From positions 1 through 64,000 of the forward strand of contig JAHLKC010000176.1 in the NCBI GenBank assembly GCA_025449115.1: a stretch of DNA of 64,000 bases, in the 5' to 3' direction. The translations under genes were made by a program, and so were the position numbers. This DNA is from Chytridium lagenaria (taxonomy: Eukaryota; Chytridiomycota; Chytridiomycetes; Chytridiales; Chytridiaceae). Each line of letters starts with the position of its first letter. Within the stretch, counting starts at the first letter, position 1. This document shows positions 12,806-24,073 of this stretch, piece by piece. Under the pieces are notes generated by a model. The model was not told the origin of the DNA. It made no database searches and saw nothing but the letters and a program-made list of their open reading frames with translations.

Positions 12806-14228
12806 CTAATTCCGTTCCCGCATCTCCACTGTCACTCTCTCGTCTATCGCGCCGTCATCAACCCCAATCACCTCATCGGCCTCGTTATCTTCCACAATCC
12901 CTGCCTCCCCCATGCCAGCAGCCCCTTCTAATAACACATCCTCCTCATCATGTCCCTCAATCCCCGCCTCCCGTATAGCCCGTTTCAGCAAGACTGATAA
13001 ATACACAAATCCACCGACAGCGGCAATCAGGCCTCCCACCATGAAAGAAATCTCAAGTATGGTGGCAGGTTTCGGTCCGTTGTCACCGTCTTTTGGGTCT
13101 TTGCCACCACCGCCACCTCCAATGTCAGCTAGGGTTTGAAGGGTGGAGCCAATGTAGACGTGGATGAGGTTCTTAAACGCTGCGACGGAGGTGGCGGCGG
13201 CGTAGCGGGGAAGGCTGATGGTGGTGGTGGAAAAGATGACGTTCATGATGCCGAATCTACGGTAAAGAGTAATGAGAAATTGGCCCGGTGTATTATATTA
13301 AAGATGAAGACGCAGGACCACGAGCAGAAAATAACAGTTGACACTCACGGATATGGTGCAAGGCGTATGAGGATAAGTAGCTATACCAGAAATGGAAAAT
13401 AAAGAACAAGTTAACAAAAAATGAAATCTAAAAAGAACTGTAAAACCACCTTCAACCCGCCCTTCTCAATCGCATCCTCAACCACTTTTAATTTAGGATA
13501 TCGCTCCAACAACATTGACCGGTAATGCGACCCAAGGAACTTTCGTGACGCAACAAAACATAAAACGCCACCAGCAACCGCACCAAGGTAAGCGGGAAGG
13601 AATCCACCGGGAAAACCAAAGATGAAGCCGCAGAGAACGAGGGAGGTACCGTAGCCGATCATAGGTGGGAAGCATGTGGCAAAAACGATAAGACCCATGA
13701 TCATGGCACCGCTGTCGGTTTATAATAAATGAAGATAAAGTATATTAGGTTGCTGGCGCTGAAAAGCAGTATTATCAATCAAAGTATGCCATTATGCTGC
13801 ATCGCTTCCATTCATACAGGAAGGTCTGCGCGGCATTCAAACGCATTTGAGACAAATTAAAAGTAATAGAAGAGGACTCACCCCGCCCCCATCCCCCTCA
13901 CACTCGCACAAAAAGCCATCAAAGGCGGTATAATCTTATCCTTAAACGCCCAAAGCAACACCCCAAGCACACCCGTCACTGCAGCAATAGCCCAAAGCGC
14001 CGCCCATTTAGGTGAAAAGATCCATTGAAGAAACTCGACGACCTTTTCTCTCAACGTTGTGGGTGCTGGTAGTGGGAGTGGAATCTCTGCATCGACGGAC
14101 GGTGAAATGGGGTAATCGTCGTCGTCGAATTGGATAATGTTGAGGGGTGGTGAGATGGTGAGGTCGGAGGATGGGGCCGGCTGATGGCCGACTTCGGGGA
14201 TCATGCAAGCATCCCCCACTTTTTGCAA
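12806..14228 (-). CDS. TVP38/TMEM64 family membrane protein (VTT/DedA domain)
   Basis: TVP38 proteins are multi-span Golgi/endosome proteins related to DedA lipid scramblases. The first exon (MQKVGDACMIPEVG, start 14228) is an acidic cytosolic leader, then EFLQWIFSPKWAALWAIAAV enters the membrane. The next exon holds the VTT core: VFATCFPPMIGYGTSLVLCG, GFIFGFPGGFLPAYLGAVAG and FVASRKFLGSHYRSMLLERY. Then come LLILIRLAPYP (end of an exon at about 13350) and, after an intron, MNVIFSTTTISLPRYAAATS with VYIGSTLQTLADI, exactly the order of the family. A Gly/Asp-rich loop and a last span (FMVGGLIAAVGGFVYLSVLL) precede an acidic tail ending VEMRERN at 12806. Frames are clean here. Confidence 0.87.
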
Positions 14229-15312
14229 GTTGGCTTTATGGAACGTCGTACTGTGGTTTTGATTGAAGGTGAGGACAAAGGAAGGCAGGACTTGGACGAC
14301 TAGACACGGTAGAGAAGGTTCGTGTCTACAGGTTTCATTTTAATGTACGAGTACCTACTTCATGTGCGCGTCAGATGCATGGGTTTTTTTGGCCCAACTA
14401 TGATGCAACACCACCACGTAGTTTCTCTGCACTCGCTTCCTGTAAACTATGATTACCTACATACCAGATAAAGTCAAATGGGCGTGAATAAAAGTAAACA
14501 GCACAAAGATTAGTGCAGCCGGCTGATTGTAACGAAATAACAGAGGAAATTCAAGGTGTAGAAGCTATCATATTCGAAAAGGATGACCAGTTCCCAACAT
14601 CATTCAAACCCTCTACAATCACAGCTGTGAGACGCATTAAACCCTTGCTAGCTGTCACCTGCAACAGTTCTCCATCTCTACATGTCAAGGCCGAGACCTT
14701 CACAAATGGTAGGGTTATAGAAGCGATACTAATGAGCTTTGTGTTGGCCGGAAAGTCATAGAGTTGAGGGTGTTGTTCAATCTTTGTTTACGCGAAGGAT
14801 AACTGCCTCTTTTTTTTCACGTCATATCAAATATGTATAAGCTTTAAAAACTTCTTGATTTCGGCATCATGCATTCAAGGTCTTAATGCAGCGTGCGTCA
14901 AGAATAATTCACATAAAGCATACATGAACCTTCAGCACAAAGCCCACACGTTTTTAAACAGCATCGCGCTCTTCAACTTGACATTAAACAAACATGACCG
15001 GCTATTCCCGCACTACTGTAGAAAGGACCTATCACGGTCCTGGCTTTTGATATATTAAATGTTCTTATGCACACAACTTTATCCACGAAAATCAAGGAAA
15101 TAAAAACATCACTGGTATTATTATGCACGTAAAGAGAATGCATGCGAGACAAATGGAAATATGCAAAAGAGGAGTAACAGTTTCAAGCATAAAATAATAA
15201 AAAGCGAGAAAAAAGAAAACAAAAACAAAGAGGTATGCATGCAACAAAAACCACAAAGACCGTAAAAAGGGTAGTGTTATAGGAGTATTTCCAACAAACT
15301 TAGACACCTTTC
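14229..15312. other. Intergenic region, about 1.1 kb, no gene seen
   Basis: This is upstream of the TVP38 gene and downstream of the Arg/Ser-rich gene. Short ORFs at 14513-14761 and 14855-15058 on the plus strand have no recognisable protein text. Confidence 0.55.
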
Positions 15313-18300
15313 TCATAACCATCTCCTCCTCCCCTCCTCTCCAACCTCAACCCCACTATCATACTTTCGAAAAAACCCATCATCCTCCTCCCTACGTCCA
15401 CCCACCAAAGACGGCGCCCGTCTCCCCCGTCTTTCCTCCCCCCTCCCATCATCCTCCTCCCTCCCACGTCTCATCATCATCGCCAAAGATCCAAAAGATC
15501 CTTTCCGTTTAACCGTCCGCACAGGCTCCATCGGCGGGTTGGCGGCGCGCCTTTCACCCGCACATCGTCCACCGGTGCACTCGCCCGTCTACCGATTTGC
15601 GGGTAACCCTACTCGCCGGTCCCGCCGCCGTCGGAGACGTCACAGGCGCGCTAACACCCCACATGAACCCTCTCTTAGGCGCCACCTCTCCTCCTCGAAC
15701 TCTTGACGCGGCGCAACAGGGACAGACGGGGTTCGTTTTTTCTTGGGGTCATCTTGCTCAACCCGTTGGGAAGGTTCAACGGATCGGCCACGACTTCGGA
15801 TCAGAAATTCCCAGGGGGAGCGACGGTCGGATGAAATGGGGCGGACGATGCCTACAATTGGGTGTCGGGTTGAGGGGACGGAGGTGGTTGCGGAATGTCG
15901 CGTGAACGTGGGGACGGAGGTGGTTGGGATGTCACGTGAACGTGGGACGGAGATGGACGCGAGACGTCGCGTGAACGCTGGATTCATGATATGACGGATG
16001 TTCAGAGGTGGGTGTAAAAGACCACGCGTCTTGCCGCGGCGGTGACAGCGGCCTCCTCATCTCCTCCCTCGTCCCAAACCAATCCTCCCCTCCCCTCCTC
16101 ATTGGCTAGTACTCTCTGCGCCATCACCTCCCTCTCAATCGCATAAACTGATGCAGCAACAACCGACTCTCTTTTGCGGCCACATCATTGAACTGAGCGA
16201 TAAAGGGTTCCCGTGCGCCTAATCTTCTTAAAGGCTCATTACGCCGTGCAGTATATGACGTATCAATCTTCCCACCCTCATCCTCATGAGTTCACCCACA
16301 ACCGGTTTCCGCACAACTTCACGGCGAGTAGCATACGATGTCGAGATGTGGGGACGCGTGGACAACGTGGTAAGGTGTGGGGTGGATAGATTTCTGGGGT
16401 GCGCCTTGTAGGAGGTGATAGTAGTCGGAGATACTGGGGGGTGAGTGGGGGATGGATTTATGGGGCTTTCGTGGGAGACATTAAAAGTAGCAGTGATGGG
16501 ATCGTGTATAAATTGAAGCCGGGGTAGGATGAGGTCTTCAATGGGTAAGGAGATGTATCGGGATGATTTTGGGATATGTGGTGAGGCTTGCACAACATAC
16601 GTATCCGTACCAGCCTTCAACGGCGTTCGCGTCGCCGACACACCGTCATCCAAGCTCTCCCCATCTCCATCCCCATCCTCCATCTCCGCCTTAAACGCAT
16701 TGATCAGGTCCAATATATCCACTTCCGGCGTCACCTCATCCCCTGGCGGTTCGTCATCCCCATCATCAACCTCAACCTCACATCCTCCTCATCACAAGGC
16801 GCTTCCCTCGCAACTCCCGTCCTCAGAACCTCCACCTCCTCCTCTGTAACATCTGATACCGTATCCCCGCCCTCCTCTCTAACGCTCACAAACGTCGTCG
16901 TCGGTTCCGATACCACCGGGGTAGCTGTCGACCGCGCTGTGACAGCGTCCTCTGTTCCAAGGCTCCGGATTGAGATCCGGTCTGTTTCGGGATGTGTGAT
17001 GAGATGGGGATCAACTTCAACAGGGTGTGAGTGGGTAGGTGGTATAGCGTCATCGAGAGACACGTAGGCGTTGAAAGGCTGTGAAGGCATAGCAATACCG
17101 TCATCGAGGTTAATAGGAATTCTAACAACTTCCTCTACCCCTTATTCACCTCTTCACCCTCCACCTTCATTTCCCTCGCCTCCTGAAACATTTCCAAAGC
17201 CTCCCCAAGCGAAGGTCGATTCCTCACCGACGAATCCCTCCTTCGCCTCATACTCGTCCGTCGATAAGGCATCGCATAAGACAATGGTGACGCCGACCTT
17301 TCACGTTCACGCTCCGGTGACGACGACGGTGGTGTGGTCGTTATAAACGGTTGAACGGGTGAAGAAGCATCTACAAACAAATGCATCAGACTGATGATCA
17401 ATCAAAAACCTCTTCCCCACAACGAATATAAACAACAACGACACCAAAAGAAAAACTAATATACCTCTAATCCTCCCCCTCTCCTCACCCACCCACCCCA
17501 AACTCCCTCTCCCAAGGCTCCCTCTCCGCGCCAAACTCCCCCTCATCGAAATACTCCGCCTCCAGTCGCCTCAACCACAATCTCTCTCAACCTTTCATCC
17601 ATAAACCCCCCCACAATCTCCTCCGCAGCAGCCGCAGCGACAGGTGGTGGTCTAACGAAAAATGGCGCCGACGACCGTCGAACCCTCGGCTGTCCGTCGT
17701 TAGATCCAAAGGGTTCACCAAACCTTCCCCCAGGAGCCTCTCCAAACCTCCCACGGGTCGAAGGGTGGATAACGAAGGACGTCGTGAAAGTTTCGTATCA
17801 TGTTTCACTGATTCCAAAGAAGGTGACGATGGTCTTGGTCTGGAAACCGATAAGGATCGACTCCTTGTCACTCCTGTTTCGCCATCTTCAACCCTCATGC
17901 GATTCACACTCCTCGGTCTCTCCATCTCCTTCTCCACTCTCTTTCTCCCCCGCCTCCTCAAACTCCTTCATCACAAGCTCCCTCAACCGCACATCCCATC
18001 CAGACGCAATCATCTCCATCCTCGTCCGTCTCTCCATCCCAGACACCGACGACGTCTCTGAGGGTGTAGGTGACATCTCTATCCTTATCCGATTCTCCGA
18101 CCCACACACCGACGACGTCTCAGAGGGTGTAGGTGACGCCGCCCTCATCTTCATCTCCGCTCCTCTCATCTCCGCCCCTCTCTCCTCCACTCTCGATGTC
18201 ACCATGAGTTCCGACGCAACAGCAACCCCACCCTCAACACTCCCCTCCTCATGCTCAACCCTCTCATCCTCGCCGGTTTCGAAACCGCCAACGCGTTCGA

Positions 18301-18680
18301 CAGTCTCGCCCTCGCTGATCGTCGCCTCTCCAAGACGTCGTGATGCGATGGATCATGGTCGGTCATGACAGGGGTATGAGGGTGCCGTGTCGTCAATATG
18401 TATACATATAACTGAAGTTTTCTATGATCTCATCAATAAAAGGGTGTGATGACGGTGTGGTGGATGAGGTGGCGAAGGTGTGCGATGAGAAGTTGCTGAC
18501 CGGTACCTCCCCTGTTCCTCCGTCCCTTCGTTCCTGGTCCTGTCTCTGTGCCTCCAGAGAGGACAAGCAGCAAAGCAAACAGAAGGATCGAGATGATGAG
18601 CAAGCGAAAAGGATAAAAGGAAGGAAAAAAAGAAAAGAATAAAAAAAAGAGAGAAAGGGGTGTTTTCGGACATCGGACAA
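15313..18680 (-). CDS. Arg/Ser/Pro-rich disordered protein of unknown function
   Basis: I do not recognise a family. Minus-strand coding text is clear from codon bias and splice sites: an intron at about 17345-17463 starts GTATATTAG and ends TTTGTTTGTAG. Possible first exon: MSDVRKHPFLSFFYSFLFFL from 18680, a hydrophobic leader; this start is uncertain and coding may begin nearer 18396. Then comes an acidic stretch (ETISEGETVERVGGFETGED), a duplicated 21-residue unit starting SPTPSETSSV, and RS/SP-rich text (TRSRSLSVSRPRPSSPSLES). After the intron come ASPLSYAMPYRRTSMRRRRD, an acidic linker, and a more conserved-looking part (TSYTARRNEPLRRLGAREPF, QFNDVAAKES). At least five frame changes interrupt it. 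Many SP and RxxS sites suggest a phosphorylated scaffold; that is inference only. Confidence 0.45.
18012..18137 (-). repeat. Two-copy 63-bp coding tandem repeat
   Basis: Copies at 18012-18074 and 18075-18137 encode, on the minus strand, two 21-residue units that both begin SPTPSETSSV and then diverge (CGSENRIRIEM versus SGMERRTRMEM). The unit is a multiple of three and keeps the frame. Confidence 0.85.
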
Positions 18681-20955
18681 CTAGAACCAGGGGGGGATCG
18701 TCATCCATGCATATATAGACTCGCTCGAGACGAGGGTTTGGTGGGTGCAGAGATAACGCTGTGTTGACGGTGAGAAGTTACGGCGTTTCATGGAGAATGG
18801 GGTTTTTTGTGAAGTTTAGGTGAGAGGTGGGTAGTGGCACGCTGATGCCATGCACAATTACCTCTGTATCCACCCTACTTTTGTGTCTGCCCTCAATCGA
18901 TGAGAAAACTAAGGTATACACAAATTCCAATTCCAATACGCTTTCCAAAATGCCGCGTTTCATGCTGACCATCCCAACCCAGCTACCCAGACTTTACATG
19001 CTCTGCAGTCCCTTCAGCTGAAATGAAGTACTTCACCCACGTACTTTTGCCAATTGTTACAGCAATATACTTCCTTTTGATGCGTCTTTTACGTGTCTGC
19101 ACGCGTTTTATATTATTAAATCAACATATTCTTTGTCACATTGGTCACATTGTTATACCCAATGACAGGAAACTACTCTTTGCTATACCAGCCGCTCGTC
19201 ATTGTAGCGTGGAGTATGTAATGTTAAGTTTTAATAGCTTTGTTATAGTAAATCAGTGCAATATTCCGTCCTTTGTTTTTCCCACCTTCAGAAGTTCAGA
19301 CATCAAGTAGACAAGTAAACGAGATGCGGGATTCCAGACAAGGAGGCGACGTGCGCGGACGTCTTTCACCGTTCATGATCAGTGATTCTTTCGTAACGCA
19401 TTCCAGAGATAAACAGTAGACGGTCAAATCTTGAGTAAAGGTATCGTCCGCGTGCAATTAAATAGCGGCTGTACACATTGCCACTGCATTGCCTTGTGGC
19501 CTCTTGGTCAATCATCAGATGTCTCATATTGCTTAATGACTTTTCTATGAAATTTTGCGTAAAGACTGCAATCAAAGCGGTATTCTTGCGTCCATGTGAA
19601 AATGTTTGCGAACCACGCGAGGATATTTGCGTTTTACTTGTCTGTTGCTGTTATTGATACCTATCTACTTTTCACTTATCCATGCTCCTTTTCCGCTGCG
19701 ATGGTATATATGGGCGGGTTTATTGAAGGGGCCATGGTGTACGTGCGCGATGGTGACGCTTAATTATGCATTATTGTTTCTTGAGGGCGGTGTTTCACCA
19801 TACCCTCAGGCGCTGAATTCTGAACGGGTCTTCGTACGCGTCCTCTCCGTCGTTTACATTTACCTCCTTTTATCATCCATACCTATAACGCGTTTTATGT
19901 CTTTGGACGAGGAAGAAAAATTTCCCTATCCCGCCCCTTCATAACGACATCTTTGGGATCGTTCTATCCTCTTACCGTTAACGCATTTCGTGTCTTTTAA
20001 AGAGGGTAGGGGAAGCCCTTTCCCTGTCCCCGCGTCTTCTATCCAAGCATTTGAGGCATGAACGATTCTTACACGTCGGCCGATCCAACCTTTTTCTTCT
20101 TACCCGCAACGCGTTTTTCGCTCGTACGCGTATGCTCTGGGAGTCTAAAACAAGAAAGATGTTATACGAGATGGAACATACACCATTGGAGGGAGACGTC
20201 TTAAAGGTACAGCTGTTATTTTGAGAGATGTTTTTAACGTTGTCATTTTAAGAGACGTTCTTTTACCTATAAGTCGTCAGTGAGCGTCGGGGTACGCTAT
20301 TCATCAAACGATAACACCCAAACAGCTTCCCACAAAAGCATCATAACCGTCATCGGGTTCACTTCCAAAAAAAAAAAAAAGGGTTAAAAAACGATCCCAA
20401 GGTTTCATCCCAAAAAAAAAAAGAAGTAATACACAGACTTAACTAAAAAAAATAAGGTTTTTACGTTAAAAAAACAAACAGTGTTAATATCTCAACAAAT
20501 CCCGCTATATTACACGCACCGCTTTAAAATACCCACACTACATTGTACGGAACAGGTAAATGCATCTTTGAAAAATAACATCCCAAATATCCAAATTGAC
20601 AGAAATAAAATGGGGATTGTATTATGCCACATAAACATATGTGAGGTGGTGATGAAATAGTAAAGAAACCGCAAAAAGTAAAAGAACGATCAATCAAAGA
20701 AGAAGGAAGCGAACAGGGAGGGGGATACCAGATATAACCCTCCAAAGAATGAAGTCAAATGGAATAGAAGATATATCATGAACCGTCGATCAGGGGGTAG
20801 AGAAAAAAAAAAATGAAATTCCACTCCTTCCCCCCTTCAACCCCACGTCCCCGAAACCCCATCCCCTTAGTCCCCCTTCCCCCTTTCCCCATCCCCCCCC
20901 ATTCCCCCACGCCCCCGTCGTTCCGCCCATCCCAAAACCCCCCCCCCCCCAAAAA
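18681..20955. other. Intergenic region, about 2.3 kb, no gene seen
   Basis: This is the longest stretch without a supported gene. A plus-strand open frame at 19606-19944 is hydrophobic but shows no family. Loosely related phrases (ACGCGTTTTATGTCTTTGG, ACGCATTTCGTGTCTTTTAA, ACGCGTTTTTCGCTCG) recur at 19880-20125. Poly-A tracts lie near 20368 and 20413, and poly-C near 20939-20950 just past the LEA-2-like gene. Confidence 0.5.
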
Positions 20956-22650
20956 TCACCCACTAACAATAGTAAAGTTCGTCCCAAACGCATTCGACAA
21001 AATCTCCTCCGCCGTCGCATTCGGATAAACATTATAATAATTAAACACATTCGTCAAAAACGCATCATTAATAGGACAACTGATGATCGCGACTCCAGGA
21101 AAGTTCCGGCTTCCACCCAACGTTTTCAAAAACCCAACCGTGGATCGCGCCGTATATTCAATCCGAGTGTTGCGTTTCCGGGGTGACGTGATACCACATA
21201 CGCTCATAAACTATTACACGTTAAATCGTTGGGGGGGGGGGGGGAAATCACCTCTTTAAACGCTTTATCCTCCAACAATCCAACTTGAGGGTCGGGTTCA
21301 TAACTCAACTCAAAGTTCATGGGGAACGTTTTGTTTTGGCGGGAAGGGAATACCATGGATGTTTTGTTGGCTTTGCCAATCTGAATCCTGCTTTTTTGGA
21401 CGTAATTGGGGTCGCGGCCTACAGGTGCGGGTCCAATGAGGGGTTCAAGGGGTGGTTTAAAGTCTTTAGGGTTCTGAGCTTGAGCGATCAAGGTGTCGTT
21501 GGCGATGAGCCAGGCCTTTTGGAAAGTAAAAAAAAGGTTAAAGCGGAAAGAAAAATCAAAGGGTTATAATAAGGTAAGAATAGAAAAGGAAATGAAAGGG
21601 TTATAAAAAGGTAAGAACAGAAAAGGACATTGAAGGGTTCTAATAAGGTAATAACAGAAAGAGATTTCAGGGAGGTTTACATCAAGAGCAATTTCTTCGA
21701 TTTGGAGGTCGTAGAGGTTTTCGTTGTAACAGGAAATGTTCATTAAAAGGTTAAGCTTGATTTTGATCTTGTTAAGATTTCCTTTTGCAGATGCTGGGAA
21801 GGTAGAATTCGTAGGCGGATGCCGCAAAAGCCGTGTTCTCGTTGATGGAAAGCACAGAGATAGCCGGGAATCTTTAAAAAGCAAAAAAGCGTCAAGAAAA
21901 AAAAGGAAAAAAAGACACACGCCCCCCAAAAGGAAAGTTGAAAACAAAAAACAATAAAAGGCTTTAAGTATATACCTCGGCCAAAAGAAATACCCAAACA
22001 CCGCCAACACGACCAAAATAGCAACAATGACAGCCACGCAAATGATCTTAAACAATGGACTTCTCGGTAAACATCCTCTCAACCGACTTCGATCCATCAA
22101 ACTGTCCCGATTTTTTTTTTTCTTGTCCGGTTTCACCTCCTCCCCGACACCGACGGCATCCAACATTTTCGCGTTGGGCACGTCATCAAAGTTGGGTCGT
22201 TTCTCCACCTTGTCGGGTTGATCGGTCCATTGTTGGTCATAGTTGACGTTGGCGTAGGCTTTTTGGTCATAGTGTTTCCGTATGCGTCAACGTTTTTGCG
22301 CAGTTGAGTTTCCGTAAGCATCGGCTTTTTGATCATAGTTGACGTTTCCATACGCGGAGGCTTGCTGCTCATACTGATGATGATAGGCAGCGTTTTGGTT
22401 GTAAGGGTCTCCCACCGGATTATTCATTGGAGGTGTATTAGCGTTATACGGGAGGAAGAGTACGGGTCATAGTATGGTTGTTGATCCCTTCCGTAAGTAG
22501 GGGAAGTAGCGTATTGACCCGTGTTGTAGGATTCTTGTGGTGTAGTATTTTTAGATTTCTTGGAGGGAGTTCGTTGGGGTTTCTTGTTGGTAGTAGTCAT
22601 TGTTGGAACCGTATGCGTCATAGTACTGCTGGTTGTTTTGTCTCGACATG
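20956..22650 (-). CDS. LEA-2-like single-pass membrane protein, tandem copy A
   Basis: Start at 22650: MSRQNNQQYYDAYGSNNDYY. The N-terminal tail is rich in Y, Q and N with spaced repeats (SAYGNVNYDQKADAYGNS). A basic stop (KPDKKKKNRDSLMDRSRLRG) precedes one membrane span, IICVAVIVAILVVLAVFGYF, so the tail should be cytosolic and the C-terminal part lumenal or outside. The ectodomain has the LEA-2 pattern NLLMNISCYNENLYDLQIEE, then LIGPAPVGRDPNYV, EPDPQVGLLED, VCGIT, ARSTVGFLKTLG and a C-terminus with a PNATAEEI glycosylation site. The intron ending near 21208 contains a C14 run; another holds a triple tandem repeat. The reading frame breaks at least twice in the tail. It shares every listed ectodomain motif with copy B, 1.4 kb upstream. 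Function unknown; related folds occur in TMEM106B and yeast Vac7. Confidence 0.72.
21558..21668. repeat. Three-copy ~37-bp tandem repeat inside an intron of LEA-2-like copy A
   Basis: Copies begin at 21558, 21595 and 21632. The core AAGGGTTATAATAAGGTAAG recurs with a few changes per copy. The run ends at the intron edge. Confidence 0.85.
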
Positions 22651-24073
22651 ATGAACTTGGTTATGGGTGTTAGCAGGTTGATGCGCTGGGTGGATTGAGG
22701 TCTACGCAGATACGAGGTTGGAGGTGAGTGAATGAATGGATGAATGAACAACGGCCTCTATCGTCTATCTTTTGTCTCTATCTTTCCCTCTAAAAGTTCT
22801 TGTTGGTTTATCGAATGACAGCGATGACTCCCTTCCTCTTGTTGGTTTATCGAATGACGGCGATGACTCCCTTCCTCTTGTTGGTTTATCGAATAACGAC
22901 GACGACTCCCCTCCCACCTCTTTCAGTGTGTGTCGCTTGTGATGACACAGGAATTCTAACCCAAAAAAAAACAAAAGTAAATTCTCAGAGTAACACAAGG
23001 CTGACAAGACAAGAAAATATAATAAAATTTTCATTCTTCTTTTTGACTTTGGTTTTGTTTCAATTTAGGCACAAGAAAGTCTCTTGCCATTTAAAAGGTC
23101 GATCAGAACCGTCTCCCGACCGTCGACAAAGACTCTGCGTGTATCCGCGTCCCTATCAACCCTGTCCGCATCATGCATAACCCTCGCGTAGTCCACTTCA
23201 AGTTTCCCTATACAATTTATCATTTGACAAGAGTTGATTGTTGTTGTTGACTTTTCCTTTTTACACGAATAAAGAAACACTGAATGTCAAGAGAAGGCAA
23301 CCATATTCCTTATTTCGTTATAATGTAACGAATGACCTCGTTACATATACGATGGAATCGTTGAAACTGAAAAAAGATTCGCAAGGATGTTCAAAACTCT
23401 ACACGAATAGGTTAGTATTGCGAAATATCGCCCCGCTGTTTCATCAACACCAAAACCAAACCATAAATCTGACTGTTTCACCCAACAACAGAACATTTCT
23501 CATAAACTATCCAAATATATAATCTGAATAAAAAGTAGTAAAAAAACAACAAAAACATCCAATACCAAAAAACCCAAACGAAAAAAAAAACAAAAAAACA
23601 GCCTTTACAAAAAAATCCCCAACCAAAACTTCACAAAAACAAAAAAAAAAAAAACTCAAAAAACCTGTTAAACATGGAGAATTTCAAAACAACAAAAAAA
23701 AATGGCCACCGCCGTCTACGCAACATGAAAAAAAGATACAAAAAAAAAATACAACAGACCGAGAAAAGAATCGGAAAAACCTTAAAAACACAGCGGTATC
23801 GTCAATGTTTTTCGAGGTTCATTCTTGAATGTCAAAAATTGAGGGGATGGATGACACAAAAAAAACAAGAAAAAAAAGAACGAGTTGAAGGATGACAAAA
23901 GACTTGGTTTTCAAAAAAAAAAAGGAGATTGGAGAATGGAGGGGAGACGGCAGTAATCAAAAGAAAGGTATGAACCGCCAAGATCGCAGAGAAAAAGACT
24001 ACACCGCGCTTCACAAAAAAAAAAAACAAAAACGGAGGGACCGCGTTCCCAAAAAAAAAAGAGGAGACACACT
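22651..24073. other. Intergenic region between the two LEA-2-like genes
   Basis: The left part is the presumed promoter of copy A and contains the 39-bp triple repeat. From about 23530 to 24060 the plus strand is strikingly A-rich. I see no conserved frame. Confidence 0.6.
22798..22914. repeat. Three-copy 39-bp tandem repeat upstream of LEA-2-like copy A
   Basis: Contiguous copies at 22798-22836, 22837-22875 and 22876-22914 share TCTTGTTGGTTTATCGAAT with few differences. They lie 148-264 bp upstream of the copy A start codon. There are no spacers, so this is not a CRISPR array. Confidence 0.9.

Noticed and set aside
14513..15058. Two short plus-strand open frames
   Set aside because: Short, family-less and in AT-rich intergenic DNA.
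19606..19944. Hydrophobic plus-strand open frame of about 110 codons
   Set aside because: No ATG-led family text, no splice context, and AT-rich hydrophobic frames arise easily by chance.
22798..22914. Regular repeats considered as a CRISPR array
   Set aside because: The units are contiguous with no unique spacers, and the genome is eukaryotic.
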